A stretch of DNA of 64,000 nt from Steroidobacteraceae bacterium (GCA_025451845.1 JANWJS010000033.1:62001-126000), one strand, 5' to 3'; shown: positions 35,413 to 45,499, counted from the stretch's first letter. Numbers and translations: made by a program. Notes: generated by a model not told the origin, from the sequence alone.

Positions 35413-36750
35413 GTGCTTGCTTCGGTCACCAGCATGGCTACCCGAACATCCACTCCCCGTTGGGCGCCGACCCGCAAGGCAGCAGCCCAAGGCAGCTCTC
35501 GCGCCCCGGGACGTCGCTCAGGCAAAGCGCAACGCGCGGTCCCTCTCCCCCTCGTCGCGGCAAACGATGACGAAAGTACCGGCTCGTCCGCTTCGCGCAG
35601 AGGCCTCGGCAGGAGCGCCGGTCGCCGCGCGACCGAAAGCGTCGCCTCCGCGAAGAAGATCCGCTACGCGGTCATCGGTCTCGGGCATATCGCGCAGGTC
35701 GCGATCCTGCCGGCTTTCGCCCAGGCGCAGCAAAACAGCACGCTTGCAGCCCTGATCTCCGATGACCCGGAAAAGCTCAGGAAGCTTTCCCGCCGCTACG
35801 GTGTTCGGCACATCTGCAGCTACGACGACGCTGATGCGCTCTTCGACAGCGGCGAGGTCGACGCCGTCTACGTCACGCTGCCGAATTCGATGCACCGCGA
35901 GTATACGGAGCGCGCCGCCCGCGCGGGATTGCATGTGCTCTGCGAGAAGCCGATGGCGGTCACGTCGGAGGACTGCGCACAGATGATCGAGGTGACGCGG
36001 CAAAACAACGTCAAACTGATGATCGCCTATCGGCTGCACTTCGAGCGCGGCAATCTGGAGGCGGCCGAGATGGCTCACTCGGGGACCCTCGGAGATCTGC
36101 GCTTCTTCAGCTCCAATTTCTCCATGCAGGTGGCGCCGGAGAACTTCCGCAGCAGCCGCAGGATCGGCGGCGGCCCTCTGTATGACATCGGCATCTATTG
36201 CATCAACGCCGCCCGCGCGGCATTCGCTGCCGAGCCGACTGAGGTGCTGGCGACCGCGCTCACGCGCCGCGATCAGCGCTTCAAGGAGATCCCGGAAACG
36301 GTCGCGGTCGTCATGAAATTCCCGCAGGAGCGGATCGCATCCTTCACCTGCAGTTTCGGTGGGGCAGACCGTTCCGCCTACGAGATCGTCGGCACCAAGG
36401 GCAGCATCACTCTCGACCCCGCATACGAATATGCCCAGGGCGTTGAGTACGTGCTGCGCCTGGGCAAGCGCAAGCGCGCGAAGCGTTATGAGAAGAGCGA
36501 TCAGTTCGCGCCGGAGCTCCTCTACTTCTCTGATTGCATTCTTCGCGACTCCGAGCCGGAGCCGTCTGGTGAGGAAGGTATCGCAGACGTCCGGGTAATC
36601 GAAGCGCTGAATCGAAGCATCGAGACTGGAAGGTGGGTATCGCCGGAGCTGCCGCAGCGCAGACGCCGCCCGACGCTTCGACAGGAAATCCGACGGCCCG
36701 GCATCCAGCCCCCACCACTCGTGGGCGGAGTGCACTCCGCCACCATGTAA
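35413..36750 (+). CDS. Gfo/Idh/MocA-family oxidoreductase
   Basis: Up to 445 residues. A basic, Ala/Arg-rich leader of about 80 residues precedes the Rossmann domain (KKIRYAVIGLGHIAQVAILP). The family CEKPMAV motif with its conserved Lys and a GGGPLYDIGIYCINAAR segment follow. These enzymes act on sugars or inositols with NAD(P)(H); the substrate is unknown and resembles glucose-fructose oxidoreductase-like members. The GTG at 35413 or ATG at 35434 may be the start; no strong ribosome site is seen, and the disordered leader is odd for a cytoplasmic enzyme. It begins about 80 bases upstream of the tRNA promoter region, on the opposite strand. Confidence 0.88.
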   Translation: MLASVTSMATRTSTPRWAPTRKAAAQGSSRAPGRRSGKAQRAVPLPLVAANDDESTGSSASRRGLGRSAGRRATESVASAKKIRYAVIGLGHIAQVAILPAFAQAQQNSTLAALISDDPEKLRKLSRRYGVRHICSYDDADALFDSGEVDAVYVTLPNSMHREYTERAARAGLHVLCEKPMAVTSEDCAQMIEVTRQNNVKLMIAYRLHFERGNLEAAEMAHSGTLGDLRFFSSNFSMQVAPENFRSSRRIGGGPLYDIGIYCINAARAAFAAEPTEVLATALTRRDQRFKEIPETVAVVMKFPQERIASFTCSFGGADRSAYEIVGTKGSITLDPAYEYAQGVEYVLRLGKRKRAKRYEKSDQFAPELLYFSDCILRDSEPEPSGEEGIADVRVIEALNRSIETGRWVSPELPQRRRRPTLRQEIRRPGIQPPPLVGGVHSATM

Positions 36751-37027
36751 ATCCAACGGACGCGGGCAGGGGACGCCCGCAGAGCGTCAACGCCAGGGAA
36801 AACAATGAGCTGCGTCAGTCAACGCCATGAGATAACCGCTGGTGCATGGCTGGACCGGCGGCATCTACCCACTAAGAGATAGGCTGCCACCCGCCGGCGG
36901 ACAGCGCGCGCACCCTCCGCGCGGGTCATTCCCGAAACGGCTTGTCAATCCCACTATTCTCGCCCGACGTCGTCGAACCGCAGGGCTCGGCTACGTCTAG
37001 CTGAGGGAATACCTAGGGAGTCTCCTC
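36751..37027. other. Intergenic region before the efflux operon
   Basis: No gene seen. A perfect GCGGGC/GCCCGC hairpin at 36762-36780 lies just after the oxidoreductase stop and could slow transcription, but it has no T-tract. The last 60 bases presumably hold the efflux promoter; no clear -35/-10 pair was identified. Confidence 0.4.
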
Positions 37028-38332
37028 GTGCGCAATCGCTCGATCGTTTTCAATTCGCTCGTCCCCTTGGCCGCCGCCGCATTGGCAGCCGTCCTGACGC
37101 TCTCCGGCTGCGCCGGTGACGCGCAAGCTCAGCATGCCGCTGCGCCGCCGCCGGCGCCGCAGGTCACGGTGGCGCGTGTCCTGTCGCGGACTGTTACGGA
37201 CTCCGAGTCTTTCTCCGGCCGCTTCGAGGCCGTGAACCACGTCGACGTCCGGCCACGGGTCACGGGATACATCTCATCCGTCGATTTCGTAGACGGTGCC
37301 GTGGTCAAGAAGGGCCAGGTGCTATTCGTCATCGATCCCCGCCCCTACCAGGCCGACTATCAGCGTGCCGAGGCGGACCTCGCCCAGGCGCGCGCGCAGG
37401 CGGCACTGGCCAAATCGGAGCAGACCCGCGCGGTGAACCTCTTCACCGCGCATGCGATCTCCAAGGACGAGTTCGACACCCGAACAGCGAATGCGCGCCA
37501 GTCCGCGGCGAACGTGGAAGCGGCACGGGCGGCGGCGGCCTCGTCCGCGCTCAACCTGACATTTACGCGGGTTACGGCACCAATTACCGGCCGTGTCAGC
37601 CGTGCGATCGTCACCAACGGCAATCTGGTCACTAACGGCCAGACGCTGTTGACTACGATCGTATCGTTGGACCCCATCTATGTTCAGTTCAATGCAGACG
37701 AACAGGCGTACCTGACGTTCGAGAAGTACGCTGCGAACAATGGGCGCAAGGAAGCACCCAGCAGCGCCGGCGCTGGCGGCGGCCCGCACGCCCTGGGCAA
37801 TGCGGTGTATGTCGGCCTGGCAGACGAGGACGGCTATCCCCACCAGGGCCACCTCGTCTTCATGGACAACTCACTCGACGCGGCCACCGGCACCATCTAT
37901 GCCCGCGCGCTGCTTGCAAATACCGACGGGCACTTCGTCCCCGGCCTCTTTGCCCGCGTCAAGCTGATCGGCAACGATCGCTATCCCGCCGTGCTGGTCA
38001 ACGACAGTGCGATCGGCACGGATCAGACGATGCGCTATGTCCTCCTCCTGGGCCTCGAGAACAAGGTGGAGTACCGCCCCGTCGAGCTCGGACCCCTGGT
38101 CGACGGGCTGCGCGTGGTTCGATCCGGACTGAAGCCCGGCGACACGATCGTCGTCAATGGATTGATGCGGGTGCGTCCGGGCATGCAGGTCAACCCGCAG
38201 CTGATCGCGATGGGCGGGCATCGTAATTCGGACGGCACGATGGTAGCCCAGAACGCAAAGGGCGATGCCGGGTCCACAACTCATGACGATGGGTCCGCCG
38301 CCGGCGGCTCCGCAGTCAGGGAGAATCGGTGA
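37028..38332 (+). CDS. RND efflux periplasmic adaptor (MexE/AcrA-like lipoprotein)
   Basis: 434 residues from a GTG at 37028. A lipoprotein signal peptide ends LTLSGC, the lipobox. The membrane-fusion protein follows in the usual order: a beta-barrel/lipoyl half (VDVRPRVTGYISSVDFVDGA, VVKKGQVLFVIDPRPYQADY), a coiled-coil hairpin of Ala-rich helices at about 115-180, the second lipoyl half (FTRVTAPITGRVSRAIVTNG) and the C-terminal barrel. It links the inner-membrane pump to the outer-membrane channel. The closest known type is MexE of MexEF-OprN. It overlaps the pump gene by 4 bases. Confidence 0.95.
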   Translation: MRNRSIVFNSLVPLAAAALAAVLTLSGCAGDAQAQHAAAPPPAPQVTVARVLSRTVTDSESFSGRFEAVNHVDVRPRVTGYISSVDFVDGAVVKKGQVLFVIDPRPYQADYQRAEADLAQARAQAALAKSEQTRAVNLFTAHAISKDEFDTRTANARQSAANVEAARAAAASSALNLTFTRVTAPITGRVSRAIVTNGNLVTNGQTLLTTIVSLDPIYVQFNADEQAYLTFEKYAANNGRKEAPSSAGAGGGPHALGNAVYVGLADEDGYPHQGHLVFMDNSLDAATGTIYARALLANTDGHFVPGLFARVKLIGNDRYPAVLVNDSAIGTDQTMRYVLLLGLENKVEYRPVELGPLVDGLRVVRSGLKPGDTIVVNGLMRVRPGMQVNPQLIAMGGHRNSDGTMVAQNAKGDAGSTTHDDGSAAGGSAVRENR

Positions 38333-41300
38333 AACTCTCACACTTCTTCATCGACCGCCCGATCTTCGCGGCGGTGCTGTCGACCTTCATCTTCATTGCC
38401 GGTGCGATCGCGATCACGCAGTTGCCGATCAGCGAGTACCCGGAGGTGGTGCCGCCTTCCATCGTCGTGCGGGCCACCTACCCGGGCGCCAACCCGAAGG
38501 TCGTGGCCAACACGGTGGCCGCGCCGCTCGAGCAATCGATCGTCGGGGTCGAGAACATGCTCTACATGTCCTCGACCTCGACCATGGACGGATCGCTGGC
38601 GCTGACCATTACCTTCCGGATCGGGACTGACATCGATCGTGCGCAAACCCTCGTGCAGAACCGCGTCCAGCAGGTGCTGCCGCGACTGCCTGACGAGGTA
38701 CGTAACCTCGGTGTCACCACCACCAAGAGCTCGCCCAACCTGACGATGGTGGTGCACATCTATTCGCCCGATCGGCGCTTCGATACGCTGTACCTGCGCA
38801 ATTACGCGGTCCGCAACATTCGCGACGTGCTGGCGCGGCTGCCCGGTATGGGCGACGTGCAGCTGTTCGGCGGCGGCGACTACGCCATGCGCATCTGGCT
38901 CGATCCGCAGAAGCTCGCCGCGCTCAACCTCACCGCCGGTGACGTCATCAACGCCATCCGTGCGCAGAACATCCAGGTGGCAGCCGGTCAGATCGGCGGG
39001 CCGCCGGATCCCCACACCGATTTCCAGCTCGCCCTCAACGCGATGGGGCGCCTCACGACCCCCGACCAGTTCCGCGAAATCGTGCTGAAGACCGGCGGCA
39101 ACGGCCAGGTCGTGCGCCTGGGCGACGTCGCCCGCGTGAATATGGGTGCCCAGTCGTACGGCACCAACGGCTACCTGGACAACCAGGACGCCGTCGCAAT
39201 CCCGGTGTTCCAGGCGCCCGGTTCCAACGCGTTGCAGCTTTCGCAGGAAGTGCGCGACACGATGGCGCAGCTCTCCAAGGACTTCCCGCAGGGCATGGCC
39301 TACACGATCGTGTATGACCCGACGGTGTTCGTGCGCCAGTCCATCGATGCAGTGGTGCACACGCTGCTCGAAGCGGTGCTGCTCGTCGTGCTGGTGGTCA
39401 TTCTGTTCCTGCAAACGTGGCGTGCGTCCGTCATTCCACTCATTGCCGTGCCGGTGTCGATCATTGGCACCATGGCAGTGCTGCTCGCGTTCGGGTTCTC
39501 CATCAACACCCTGTCCCTGTTCGGCCTGGTGCTGGCCATAGGCATCGTCGTTGACGATGCCATCGTGGTCGTCGAGAACGTCGAGCGCCACATCGAAAGC
39601 GGACAGAGCCCGCGCGAAGCGGCCAAGTCCGCGATGAACGAGGTCAGCCGGCCCATCATCGCGATCACGCTGGTGCTGTGCGCCGTGTTCGTCCCCGTGG
39701 CATTCGTGAGCGGCCTGACGGGTGAGTTCTACCGCCAGTTCGCGCTGACGATCGCCATCTCCACCGTGATCTCGGCCTTCAATTCCCTCACCCTGTCGCC
39801 GGCATTGGCGGCCGTGCTGCTGAAGCCCCACGGTGCCAAGCCGGACGGGCTCTCGCGTGTCATGGACCGTGTTCTCGGCCGTGTCTTCAAGCGGTTCAAC
39901 CGCGGGTTTGCAGCCGTCGGCAGCGCTTATCAAACCGCAGTCGTGGGCACCGTCCGCCGCGTCGGTATCGCTCTCATCGTCTATGCCGGCCTGATCGGCC
40001 TCGCTTACCTGGGTTTTGCCACCGTCCCACACGGGTTCATTCCGCAGCAAGACAAGCAATATCTGGTCGCGATCACGCAGCTGCCGCCGGCCGCATCGCT
40101 GGATCGGACCTCACAGGTCGTCAAGCAGATCGGTGCTATCGGCATGCATCAGCCTGGCGTCGAGCATGCCGTGCAGTTCGCGGGCATGTCGGTGAACGGC
40201 TTCGTGCAGAGCTCGAGCGCCGGCCTGGTGTTCTTCGGGCTCAAGCCCTTCAACGACCGTAACTCCAAGGGACTGTCGGCGGACGCTATCGCCGCGCAGC
40301 TCAATCAGAAGCTGTCCTCGATCCAGGACGGGATGATCGTCGTCTTCCCGGCTCCCCCCGTGATGGGCCTGGGTACGCTCGGCGGCTTCAAGCTGCAGAT
40401 CGAGGATCGCGGCGAAGCCGGGCCCAAAGCCCTTTACGACGCAACGCAGAACGTCCTGAAACAGGCCTATCAGAACCCCGCGCTCGCCGGCGTTTTCAGC
40501 AGCTATCAAGTCAACGTACCGCAGCTCGATGTCAATGTGGACCGCGTAAAGGTCATGCAAGACCACGTCAACCTGGACGACGTCTTCCAGACGCTGCAGG
40601 TCTACCTGGGATCGGTCTACGTCAATGACTTCAACCGCTTCGGGCGCACCTACGAAGTCCTGGCGCAGGCGGACGCGCCGTTCCGCTCCCGTATCGATGA
40701 TATTTCGACTCTCCAGGTCCGCAATGCCGAGGGACGGATGATCCCGCTCGGCTCATTCCTGACCATCACCCCGACATACGGTCCCGACATCGTGGGGCGT
40801 TACAACGGCTACACGTCCGCCGACATCAACGGCGGTCCGGCTCCCGGCTACAGCTCCGGGCAGGCGCAGGCGGCGATGACGCAGATCCTGAAGGAGACGC
40901 TGCCGCGAGGGATGTCCTTCGAATGGACGGACCTCTCCTACCAGCAGCTCATCTCGGGCAATACCAGCCTGGTCATCTTCCCGCTCTGCGTGCTGTTCGT
41001 GTTCCTGGTGCTCGCGGCGCAGTACGAGAGCCTGATGCTGCCGTTGGCAATCATCCTGATCGTGCCGATGTGCCTGCTCGCGGCCATCACCGGCGTATTC
41101 CTCGACCATGGCAACAACAACGTCTTTACCCAGGTGGGTCTCGTCGTGCTGGTCGGACTCGCCTGCAAGAATGCCATCCTGATCGTCGAATTCGCCAAGC
41201 ACTTGCAGGAGGAGCAGGGGCAGGACGCGGTATCCGCAGTGTTGCACGCCGCTCGTCTGCGCCTGCGGCCGATCCTAATGACCTCCTTCGCCTTCATCAT

Positions 41301-41508
41301 GGGCGTCGTACCGCTGATGCTGGCGACCGGCGCTGGAGCCGAGATCCGCCATGCGCTCGGCATCGTGGTGTTCTCCGGCATGCTCGGCGTGACCTTCTTC
41401 GGGTTACTGCTGACGCCGGTGTTCTACGTAGTCATCCGTCGGGCTTCTGGCCAACGCTCCGAGGCCGTGCCCGACCGGCTGCCCTCACCGGATTTCAACC
41501 ATGCGTAA
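38329..41508 (+). CDS. RND efflux pump (MexF-like, HAE1 family)
   Basis: 1059 residues, the usual length for HAE1 RND transporters, with twelve membrane helices and two large periplasmic loops. The start MKLSHFFIDRPIFAAVLSTF is typical. Proton-relay acidic residues lie in GIVVDDAIVVVENVERH in helix 4. The C-terminal half shows FLVLAAQYESLMLPLAIIL and GAGAEIRHALGIVVFSGMLG. It exports hydrophobic drugs using the proton gradient; the substrates here are unknown. It starts inside the adaptor stop and ends overlapping the channel gene by 8 bases. Confidence 0.97.
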   Translation: MKLSHFFIDRPIFAAVLSTFIFIAGAIAITQLPISEYPEVVPPSIVVRATYPGANPKVVANTVAAPLEQSIVGVENMLYMSSTSTMDGSLALTITFRIGTDIDRAQTLVQNRVQQVLPRLPDEVRNLGVTTTKSSPNLTMVVHIYSPDRRFDTLYLRNYAVRNIRDVLARLPGMGDVQLFGGGDYAMRIWLDPQKLAALNLTAGDVINAIRAQNIQVAAGQIGGPPDPHTDFQLALNAMGRLTTPDQFREIVLKTGGNGQVVRLGDVARVNMGAQSYGTNGYLDNQDAVAIPVFQAPGSNALQLSQEVRDTMAQLSKDFPQGMAYTIVYDPTVFVRQSIDAVVHTLLEAVLLVVLVVILFLQTWRASVIPLIAVPVSIIGTMAVLLAFGFSINTLSLFGLVLAIGIVVDDAIVVVENVERHIESGQSPREAAKSAMNEVSRPIIAITLVLCAVFVPVAFVSGLTGEFYRQFALTIAISTVISAFNSLTLSPALAAVLLKPHGAKPDGLSRVMDRVLGRVFKRFNRGFAAVGSAYQTAVVGTVRRVGIALIVYAGLIGLAYLGFATVPHGFIPQQDKQYLVAITQLPPAASLDRTSQVVKQIGAIGMHQPGVEHAVQFAGMSVNGFVQSSSAGLVFFGLKPFNDRNSKGLSADAIAAQLNQKLSSIQDGMIVVFPAPPVMGLGTLGGFKLQIEDRGEAGPKALYDATQNVLKQAYQNPALAGVFSSYQVNVPQLDVNVDRVKVMQDHVNLDDVFQTLQVYLGSVYVNDFNRFGRTYEVLAQADAPFRSRIDDISTLQVRNAEGRMIPLGSFLTITPTYGPDIVGRYNGYTSADINGGPAPGYSSGQAQAAMTQILKETLPRGMSFEWTDLSYQQLISGNTSLVIFPLCVLFVFLVLAAQYESLMLPLAIILIVPMCLLAAITGVFLDHGNNNVFTQVGLVVLVGLACKNAILIVEFAKHLQEEQGQDAVSAVLHAARLRLRPILMTSFAFIMGVVPLMLATGAGAEIRHALGIVVFSGMLGVTFFGLLLTPVFYVVIRRASGQRSEAVPDRLPSPDFNHA

Positions 41509-42940
41509 GACTCATCTGCCACTCACCCTGCTCGTCGCCGCCACGCTCTCCGGGTGCGCAGTAGGTCCCAACTATGTGCGGCCGAATACTCCGGTGGCCG
41601 CGCAGTTCGCGGGCGCCGAGCCCGCGGTCTACAGCCGCCAGCAAGGCCAGGTCGAGTTCTGGAAGCAGTTCGACGATCCGACGCTCAACCAGCTGGTCGG
41701 CGACGCGCTCAGCGCCAACTACGATTTGCGCATTGCGGTCGGACGGCTGGTGCAGGCGCGCGCGCTGCGCAACGGCTCGCGGTTCGATCTCGCTCCGACC
41801 GTGACCGCCTCCGGCGGCTACACCAAGCAGCGCACCCCGGCGGTTGAGAATCCGTTCGGCGGAGCCTATACCACGAGGCTCTACAACGCCGGGTTCGACG
41901 CTACCTGGGAGCTCGATTTCTTCGGCGGTGTCAGGCGCAATATCCAGGCGCGCAATGCCGAGCTCGAGGGCGCAGTGGCCAACCTGCACGATGCCCAGGT
42001 GTCGGTGATCGCCGAGGTGGCGCGCAACTACTTCGAGCTGCGCGGCGAGCAGACACAGCTCGCCGTTGCGCGCGCCAACGTCAAGAACCAGGAGCAGGTT
42101 CTGCAGTTGACACAGGCCCAGCGCACCGCCGGCAGCGGTACCGACCTCGACGTCGCGCGTGCGCAGGCGCAGCTCAGCACGACGCTCGCGACCATCGGGC
42201 CCATCGAGGCGGCGATCTCCCGTTCCATCCACAGACTCGACGTGCTGACCGGCCGCGATCCCGACGCCCTCACGGGGCTGTTGAGCGCGACACACGACCT
42301 GCCGCCGCTGCCCCAGGTCGTCCCCGTCGGCAGTCCCGCCGACATGCTGCGCCGCCGCGCGGATATCCGCGCCGCGGAGCGGAACCTGGCTGCCTCCACC
42401 GACCTGGTGGGAGTCGCCGTCTCCAACCTCTTCCCGAAAGTGACGTTCAACGGCAGCTTCGGCTTCGGCGCCGCCACGCCGGCCGGTCTCGGTACGGCAG
42501 CTTCGCGCAGTTACACGATCGGGCCGGGCATCTCCTGGGCGGCGTTCGACCTGGGCCGGGTACATGAGCAGATCGCAGGAGCCAAGGCAGGCGCGGTCGT
42601 CGCCCTCGACCAGTACCACGGCACGGTGCTCAACGCCCTCGAGGAAACCGAAGACGCCCTGGTGACGCACGCCCGCGACCGTGACCAGCTCAAGCATGCC
42701 GAGGATGCCGCGAGCGCTAGCGCGACAGCCGCGCGACTCGCCAAAATCCGCTATGAGGGCGGCATGGTCGACTTCCTGTCGGTGCTGGACGCGGAGCGGA
42801 CGCAGCTGCAGGCCGAGGACGCGCTGGCTCAAGACCGCACTGAAGCGGCCACCAGCCTGATCGCCGTTTACAAAGCGCTGGGCGGCGGTTGGGAGACCGC
42901 CCCCCTGCCGAGGTACACTGACGCTTCAATGTCCCGCTAG
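41501..42940 (+). CDS. RND outer-membrane channel lipoprotein (OprN/NodT family)
   Basis: 479 residues. Lipoprotein signal ending TLSGC, then AVGPNYVRPNTPV, the hallmark start of NodT/OprM-type outer-membrane factors. Two repeated halves carry long coiled-coil helices; RRADIRAAERNLAASTDLVG marks the second repeat, and FDLGRVHEQIAGAKA and YEGGMVDFLSVLDAERT lie in the C-terminal half. It trimerises into the channel that completes the efflux pump. It is the third gene of the operon; the sensor kinase follows 12 bases later. Confidence 0.95.
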   Translation: MRKTHLPLTLLVAATLSGCAVGPNYVRPNTPVAAQFAGAEPAVYSRQQGQVEFWKQFDDPTLNQLVGDALSANYDLRIAVGRLVQARALRNGSRFDLAPTVTASGGYTKQRTPAVENPFGGAYTTRLYNAGFDATWELDFFGGVRRNIQARNAELEGAVANLHDAQVSVIAEVARNYFELRGEQTQLAVARANVKNQEQVLQLTQAQRTAGSGTDLDVARAQAQLSTTLATIGPIEAAISRSIHRLDVLTGRDPDALTGLLSATHDLPPLPQVVPVGSPADMLRRRADIRAAERNLAASTDLVGVAVSNLFPKVTFNGSFGFGAATPAGLGTAASRSYTIGPGISWAAFDLGRVHEQIAGAKAGAVVALDQYHGTVLNALEETEDALVTHARDRDQLKHAEDAASASATAARLAKIRYEGGMVDFLSVLDAERTQLQAEDALAQDRTEAATSLIAVYKALGGGWETAPLPRYTDASMSR

Positions 42941-42952
42941 AGAGCGTGCCGC

Positions 42953-44773
42953 ATGAGTGTTTCGGTCGTCGATCCGGCCCTCGCCCGACTGGAGTCTTTG
43001 ACAGAATCTCCCTGCACGGAGGAGATCAGCCAGATCAATGAGTCCCTGCGGCGCCGGGAGGCGCTGCTGGTGGCCTCCGCCAAGGCGAGCCGGATGCTTC
43101 TCGAGGCGCCGGACGTGCGCGGTGCCATCCCCGAGGTCCTGGTCCTCATGGGTGAAGCGGCTCACGTGGATCGCGTCAACGTCATGCTGGCGCGGCGTGG
43201 ACCGCAGGGCGAGCCGCTGCTGGTGGTAGTGAGCGAATGGACGGCCGAGGGCGTCCCCCCTCACCTCGATGACCCGGCGGCCTCTGCCTGTGACGAGCGC
43301 CAGTTCTCCGCCGTATCGGCTGAGCTGCGCGCCGGACGCAGCGTTTGCCTCAACAAATGCGATACACCGGTCACGTATGCGGGAGTCGCGGGATTCGAAG
43401 GGATCGGCACCAAGACCAAGGCCATCGTACCGATCTTCGTGGCCGGCGAGTTCATCGGCGTGGTCGGTTTCGACAACACGCGTCAGCGCCGCGCGATCGA
43501 TTCCGCCGAGCTTGCCGCGCTCGAGAACGCTGCGGGTGTCATCGGCGCTGCGCTCCATCGGCAGCGCCTCATCGACGACATGAGACGAGAGCGCGAGCGC
43601 GCCGCGGAAGAGCGTGTAGCGGAGCTTGCGAAAGCCAACGCGGTCATCCGCGGCAACCTCGAGCGTCTGGCGAGCGAGCCGGATCTGCACAGCTTCCTCG
43701 GACACGTGCTGTTGGAGGCGACACGCCAATTCGATGCGGCATCAGGCGCGGTGGTCGTGTCCAAGGACAGCTTGCAGCAATGGCGGATCGCAGCCCACGT
43801 GAGGGACGGACGCATCGAGGAGCCGCCCTATCCCATCAGTGTGCCGATCAACGGCTCTTCCTTCGGCGACCGGTTCACCAAGCCGACCGAGCCCATGTAT
43901 CTCGATGTCGAGTATCAGTCGGAAGAGTTCTGGCCGGGCATGCTCGCCTTCCACCGGCAGGAGGGTTACGCCGGCACGGTGGTCTATCCTCTGGTATTCG
44001 GCTCCCGCAACGTCGGTTTCCTGATCCTGCGCTTCCGCCGTAAGGCGGATGATGTCCAACGCAGTGAGCTGCTGGTGGCGCTCGCCCAGCAGGCGACACT
44101 CGCCGTGCAGCTCACCCGCCTCGCCTATCAGGCGAAAGAGGCGGCGGTGCTGGTCGAGCGTGCACGCATCGGGCAGGAGATCCACGACGGCCTGGCGCAG
44201 GCCTTCACGGGCATTCTGATGCAGCTCGGGGCCGTCGAGGAGTTCCCGTCCTGCAAGAAGAAGAACTCGGGGTTGGCGCTGACGCTGACGCGCATCCGCG
44301 ACCTCGCGCGCGAGGGCCTGGCGGAAGCGCGGCGCTCGGTGATGGCGCTGCGGCTCGATCAGACACGGCGCGCGGGCCTGGAGCTCGCGTTGCGCCAGCT
44401 TGCCGATCGGTCCACGGTCCCGGGCGGTGTGACGTCCACTTTCGAAGGCGGCGGTATGAGCACCGGCTTGAAGCCGGAGCATGAGCACGAGTTGCTGCGC
44501 ATCGCCCAGGAGGCGGTGAGCAATGCGGTGCGCCACGCAAAACCGAACCTGATCCGCATCACCATGACGGATGAGGCGGCGCACTGGGTGCTGGCGGTGG
44601 AGGACAACGGCCGTGGCATGGAGCAGCGGCCGGAGCTGTATGCCCGCGAGGGTTTCGGACTCACGAGCATGCGGCAGCGGGCGAGCGCGATCGGCGGGGA
44701 ATGGCAGATCGAGAGTCAACCGGGTGCGGGCACGCGGGTCAGTGTGCGGCTGCCGAAGCGTAAGGCGTCATAA
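42953..44773 (+). CDS. GAF-domain NarL-type sensor histidine kinase
   Basis: 606 residues. No membrane helix is apparent, so it is probably cytoplasmic. Two GAF-like domains lie at about 40-200 and 235-385, separated by a coiled coil. The HisKA_3 segment is RIGQEIHDGLAQAFTGILMQ, with the phospho-acceptor His in HDGLAQ. A HATPase domain follows (IAQEAVSNAVRHAKP, EDNGRGM, FGLTSMRQRASAIGG). The GAF domains imply sensing of a small ligand or redox signal. It is immediately downstream of the efflux genes and overlaps its response regulator by one base. Confidence 0.93.
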   Translation: MSVSVVDPALARLESLTESPCTEEISQINESLRRREALLVASAKASRMLLEAPDVRGAIPEVLVLMGEAAHVDRVNVMLARRGPQGEPLLVVVSEWTAEGVPPHLDDPAASACDERQFSAVSAELRAGRSVCLNKCDTPVTYAGVAGFEGIGTKTKAIVPIFVAGEFIGVVGFDNTRQRRAIDSAELAALENAAGVIGAALHRQRLIDDMRRERERAAEERVAELAKANAVIRGNLERLASEPDLHSFLGHVLLEATRQFDAASGAVVVSKDSLQQWRIAAHVRDGRIEEPPYPISVPINGSSFGDRFTKPTEPMYLDVEYQSEEFWPGMLAFHRQEGYAGTVVYPLVFGSRNVGFLILRFRRKADDVQRSELLVALAQQATLAVQLTRLAYQAKEAAVLVERARIGQEIHDGLAQAFTGILMQLGAVEEFPSCKKKNSGLALTLTRIRDLAREGLAEARRSVMALRLDQTRRAGLELALRQLADRSTVPGGVTSTFEGGGMSTGLKPEHEHELLRIAQEAVSNAVRHAKPNLIRITMTDEAAHWVLAVEDNGRGMEQRPELYAREGFGLTSMRQRASAIGGEWQIESQPGAGTRVSVRLPKRKAS

Positions 44774-45411
44774 TGGTCGCGGTGCTGACGAAAAAGAAGA
44801 TCCGCGTCATCCTCGCGGATGATCACCCGGTGGTCAGGGACGGGCTGGCGGCGATGGTGAACCAGCAGGCGGACATGGAGGTGGTCGCCGAGGCCGGCGA
44901 TGGGGAAGAAGCGATTGCTCTCTATGAGCAGCATCAGCCGGATGTGCTGGTGCTGGACCTGCGGATGCCAAAGCGGGATGGCGTGGCGGTGGTGCAGCGG
45001 GTGCTGGAGATCAACCCCAAGGCACGGATCCTCATCATGACGACTTATGACGGGGATGAGGACATCTTCCAATGCTTGAGCCAGGGAGCGAAGGGATACC
45101 TGTTGAAGGACGCGCCGCGGCAGGAAATCCTGTCGGCGATTCGGGCAGTGAGCGAGGATCGGCCGTATACGTCATCGTCGGTGGCGGCGAAGGCACTGCA
45201 GAGGATGGGCAAGCCCAGCCTGACGCAGCGGGAGCTGGATGTGCTGGAACTGGTCGCGCAGGGAAGAAGCAATAAGGATATCGCGCGGCGGCTGTCGATC
45301 ACGGAAGGGACCGCGAAGACACACGTCAAGTCGATACTCACCAAGCTCGATGCGATCAGCCGCACGGAAGCCGTGGCGGTCGCCCACAAGCGCGGGCTGA
45401 TCCGACTGTAG
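44773..45411 (+). CDS. NarL/FixJ-family response regulator
   Basis: 212 residues. The receiver domain has the acidic pair in ILADDHPVVRDGLAAMV, the acceptor Asp in VLDLRMPKRDG and a Lys in GYLLKDAPRQEI. The LuxR-type HTH reads LTQRELDVLELVAQGRSNKD followed by IARRLSITEGTAKTHVKSIL. Partner of the upstream kinase; the shared transcription unit with the pump suggests it controls efflux. It ends before a convergent gene, with a GC hairpin at 45415-45434. Confidence 0.95.
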   Translation: MVAVLTKKKIRVILADDHPVVRDGLAAMVNQQADMEVVAEAGDGEEAIALYEQHQPDVLVLDLRMPKRDGVAVVQRVLEINPKARILIMTTYDGDEDIFQCLSQGAKGYLLKDAPRQEILSAIRAVSEDRPYTSSSVAAKALQRMGKPSLTQRELDVLELVAQGRSNKDIARRLSITEGTAKTHVKSILTKLDAISRTEAVAVAHKRGLIRL

Positions 45412-45414
45412 GTC

Positions 45415-45434
45415 CGCCGGACGATCGACCGGCG
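45415..45434. terminator. Weak hairpin between convergent genes
   Basis: CGCCGG/CCGGCG with an 8-base loop directly after the response-regulator stop. It lacks a T-tract, so it is at best a weak bidirectional terminator. Confidence 0.3.
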
Positions 45435-45499
45435 CACTGTCAGAGGGCCGCGCGAAAATGTTCCTTGCCGATTCTCACTCGCGCTCTAACCTATCTTAC

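Noticed and set aside
38338-40059. Very long (573-codon) minus-strand open frame opposite the RND pump
   Set aside because: Composition is His/Arg/Asp-rich and low complexity, as expected for the antisense of a GC-rich membrane-protein gene; the plus strand carries an unmistakable RND transporter.
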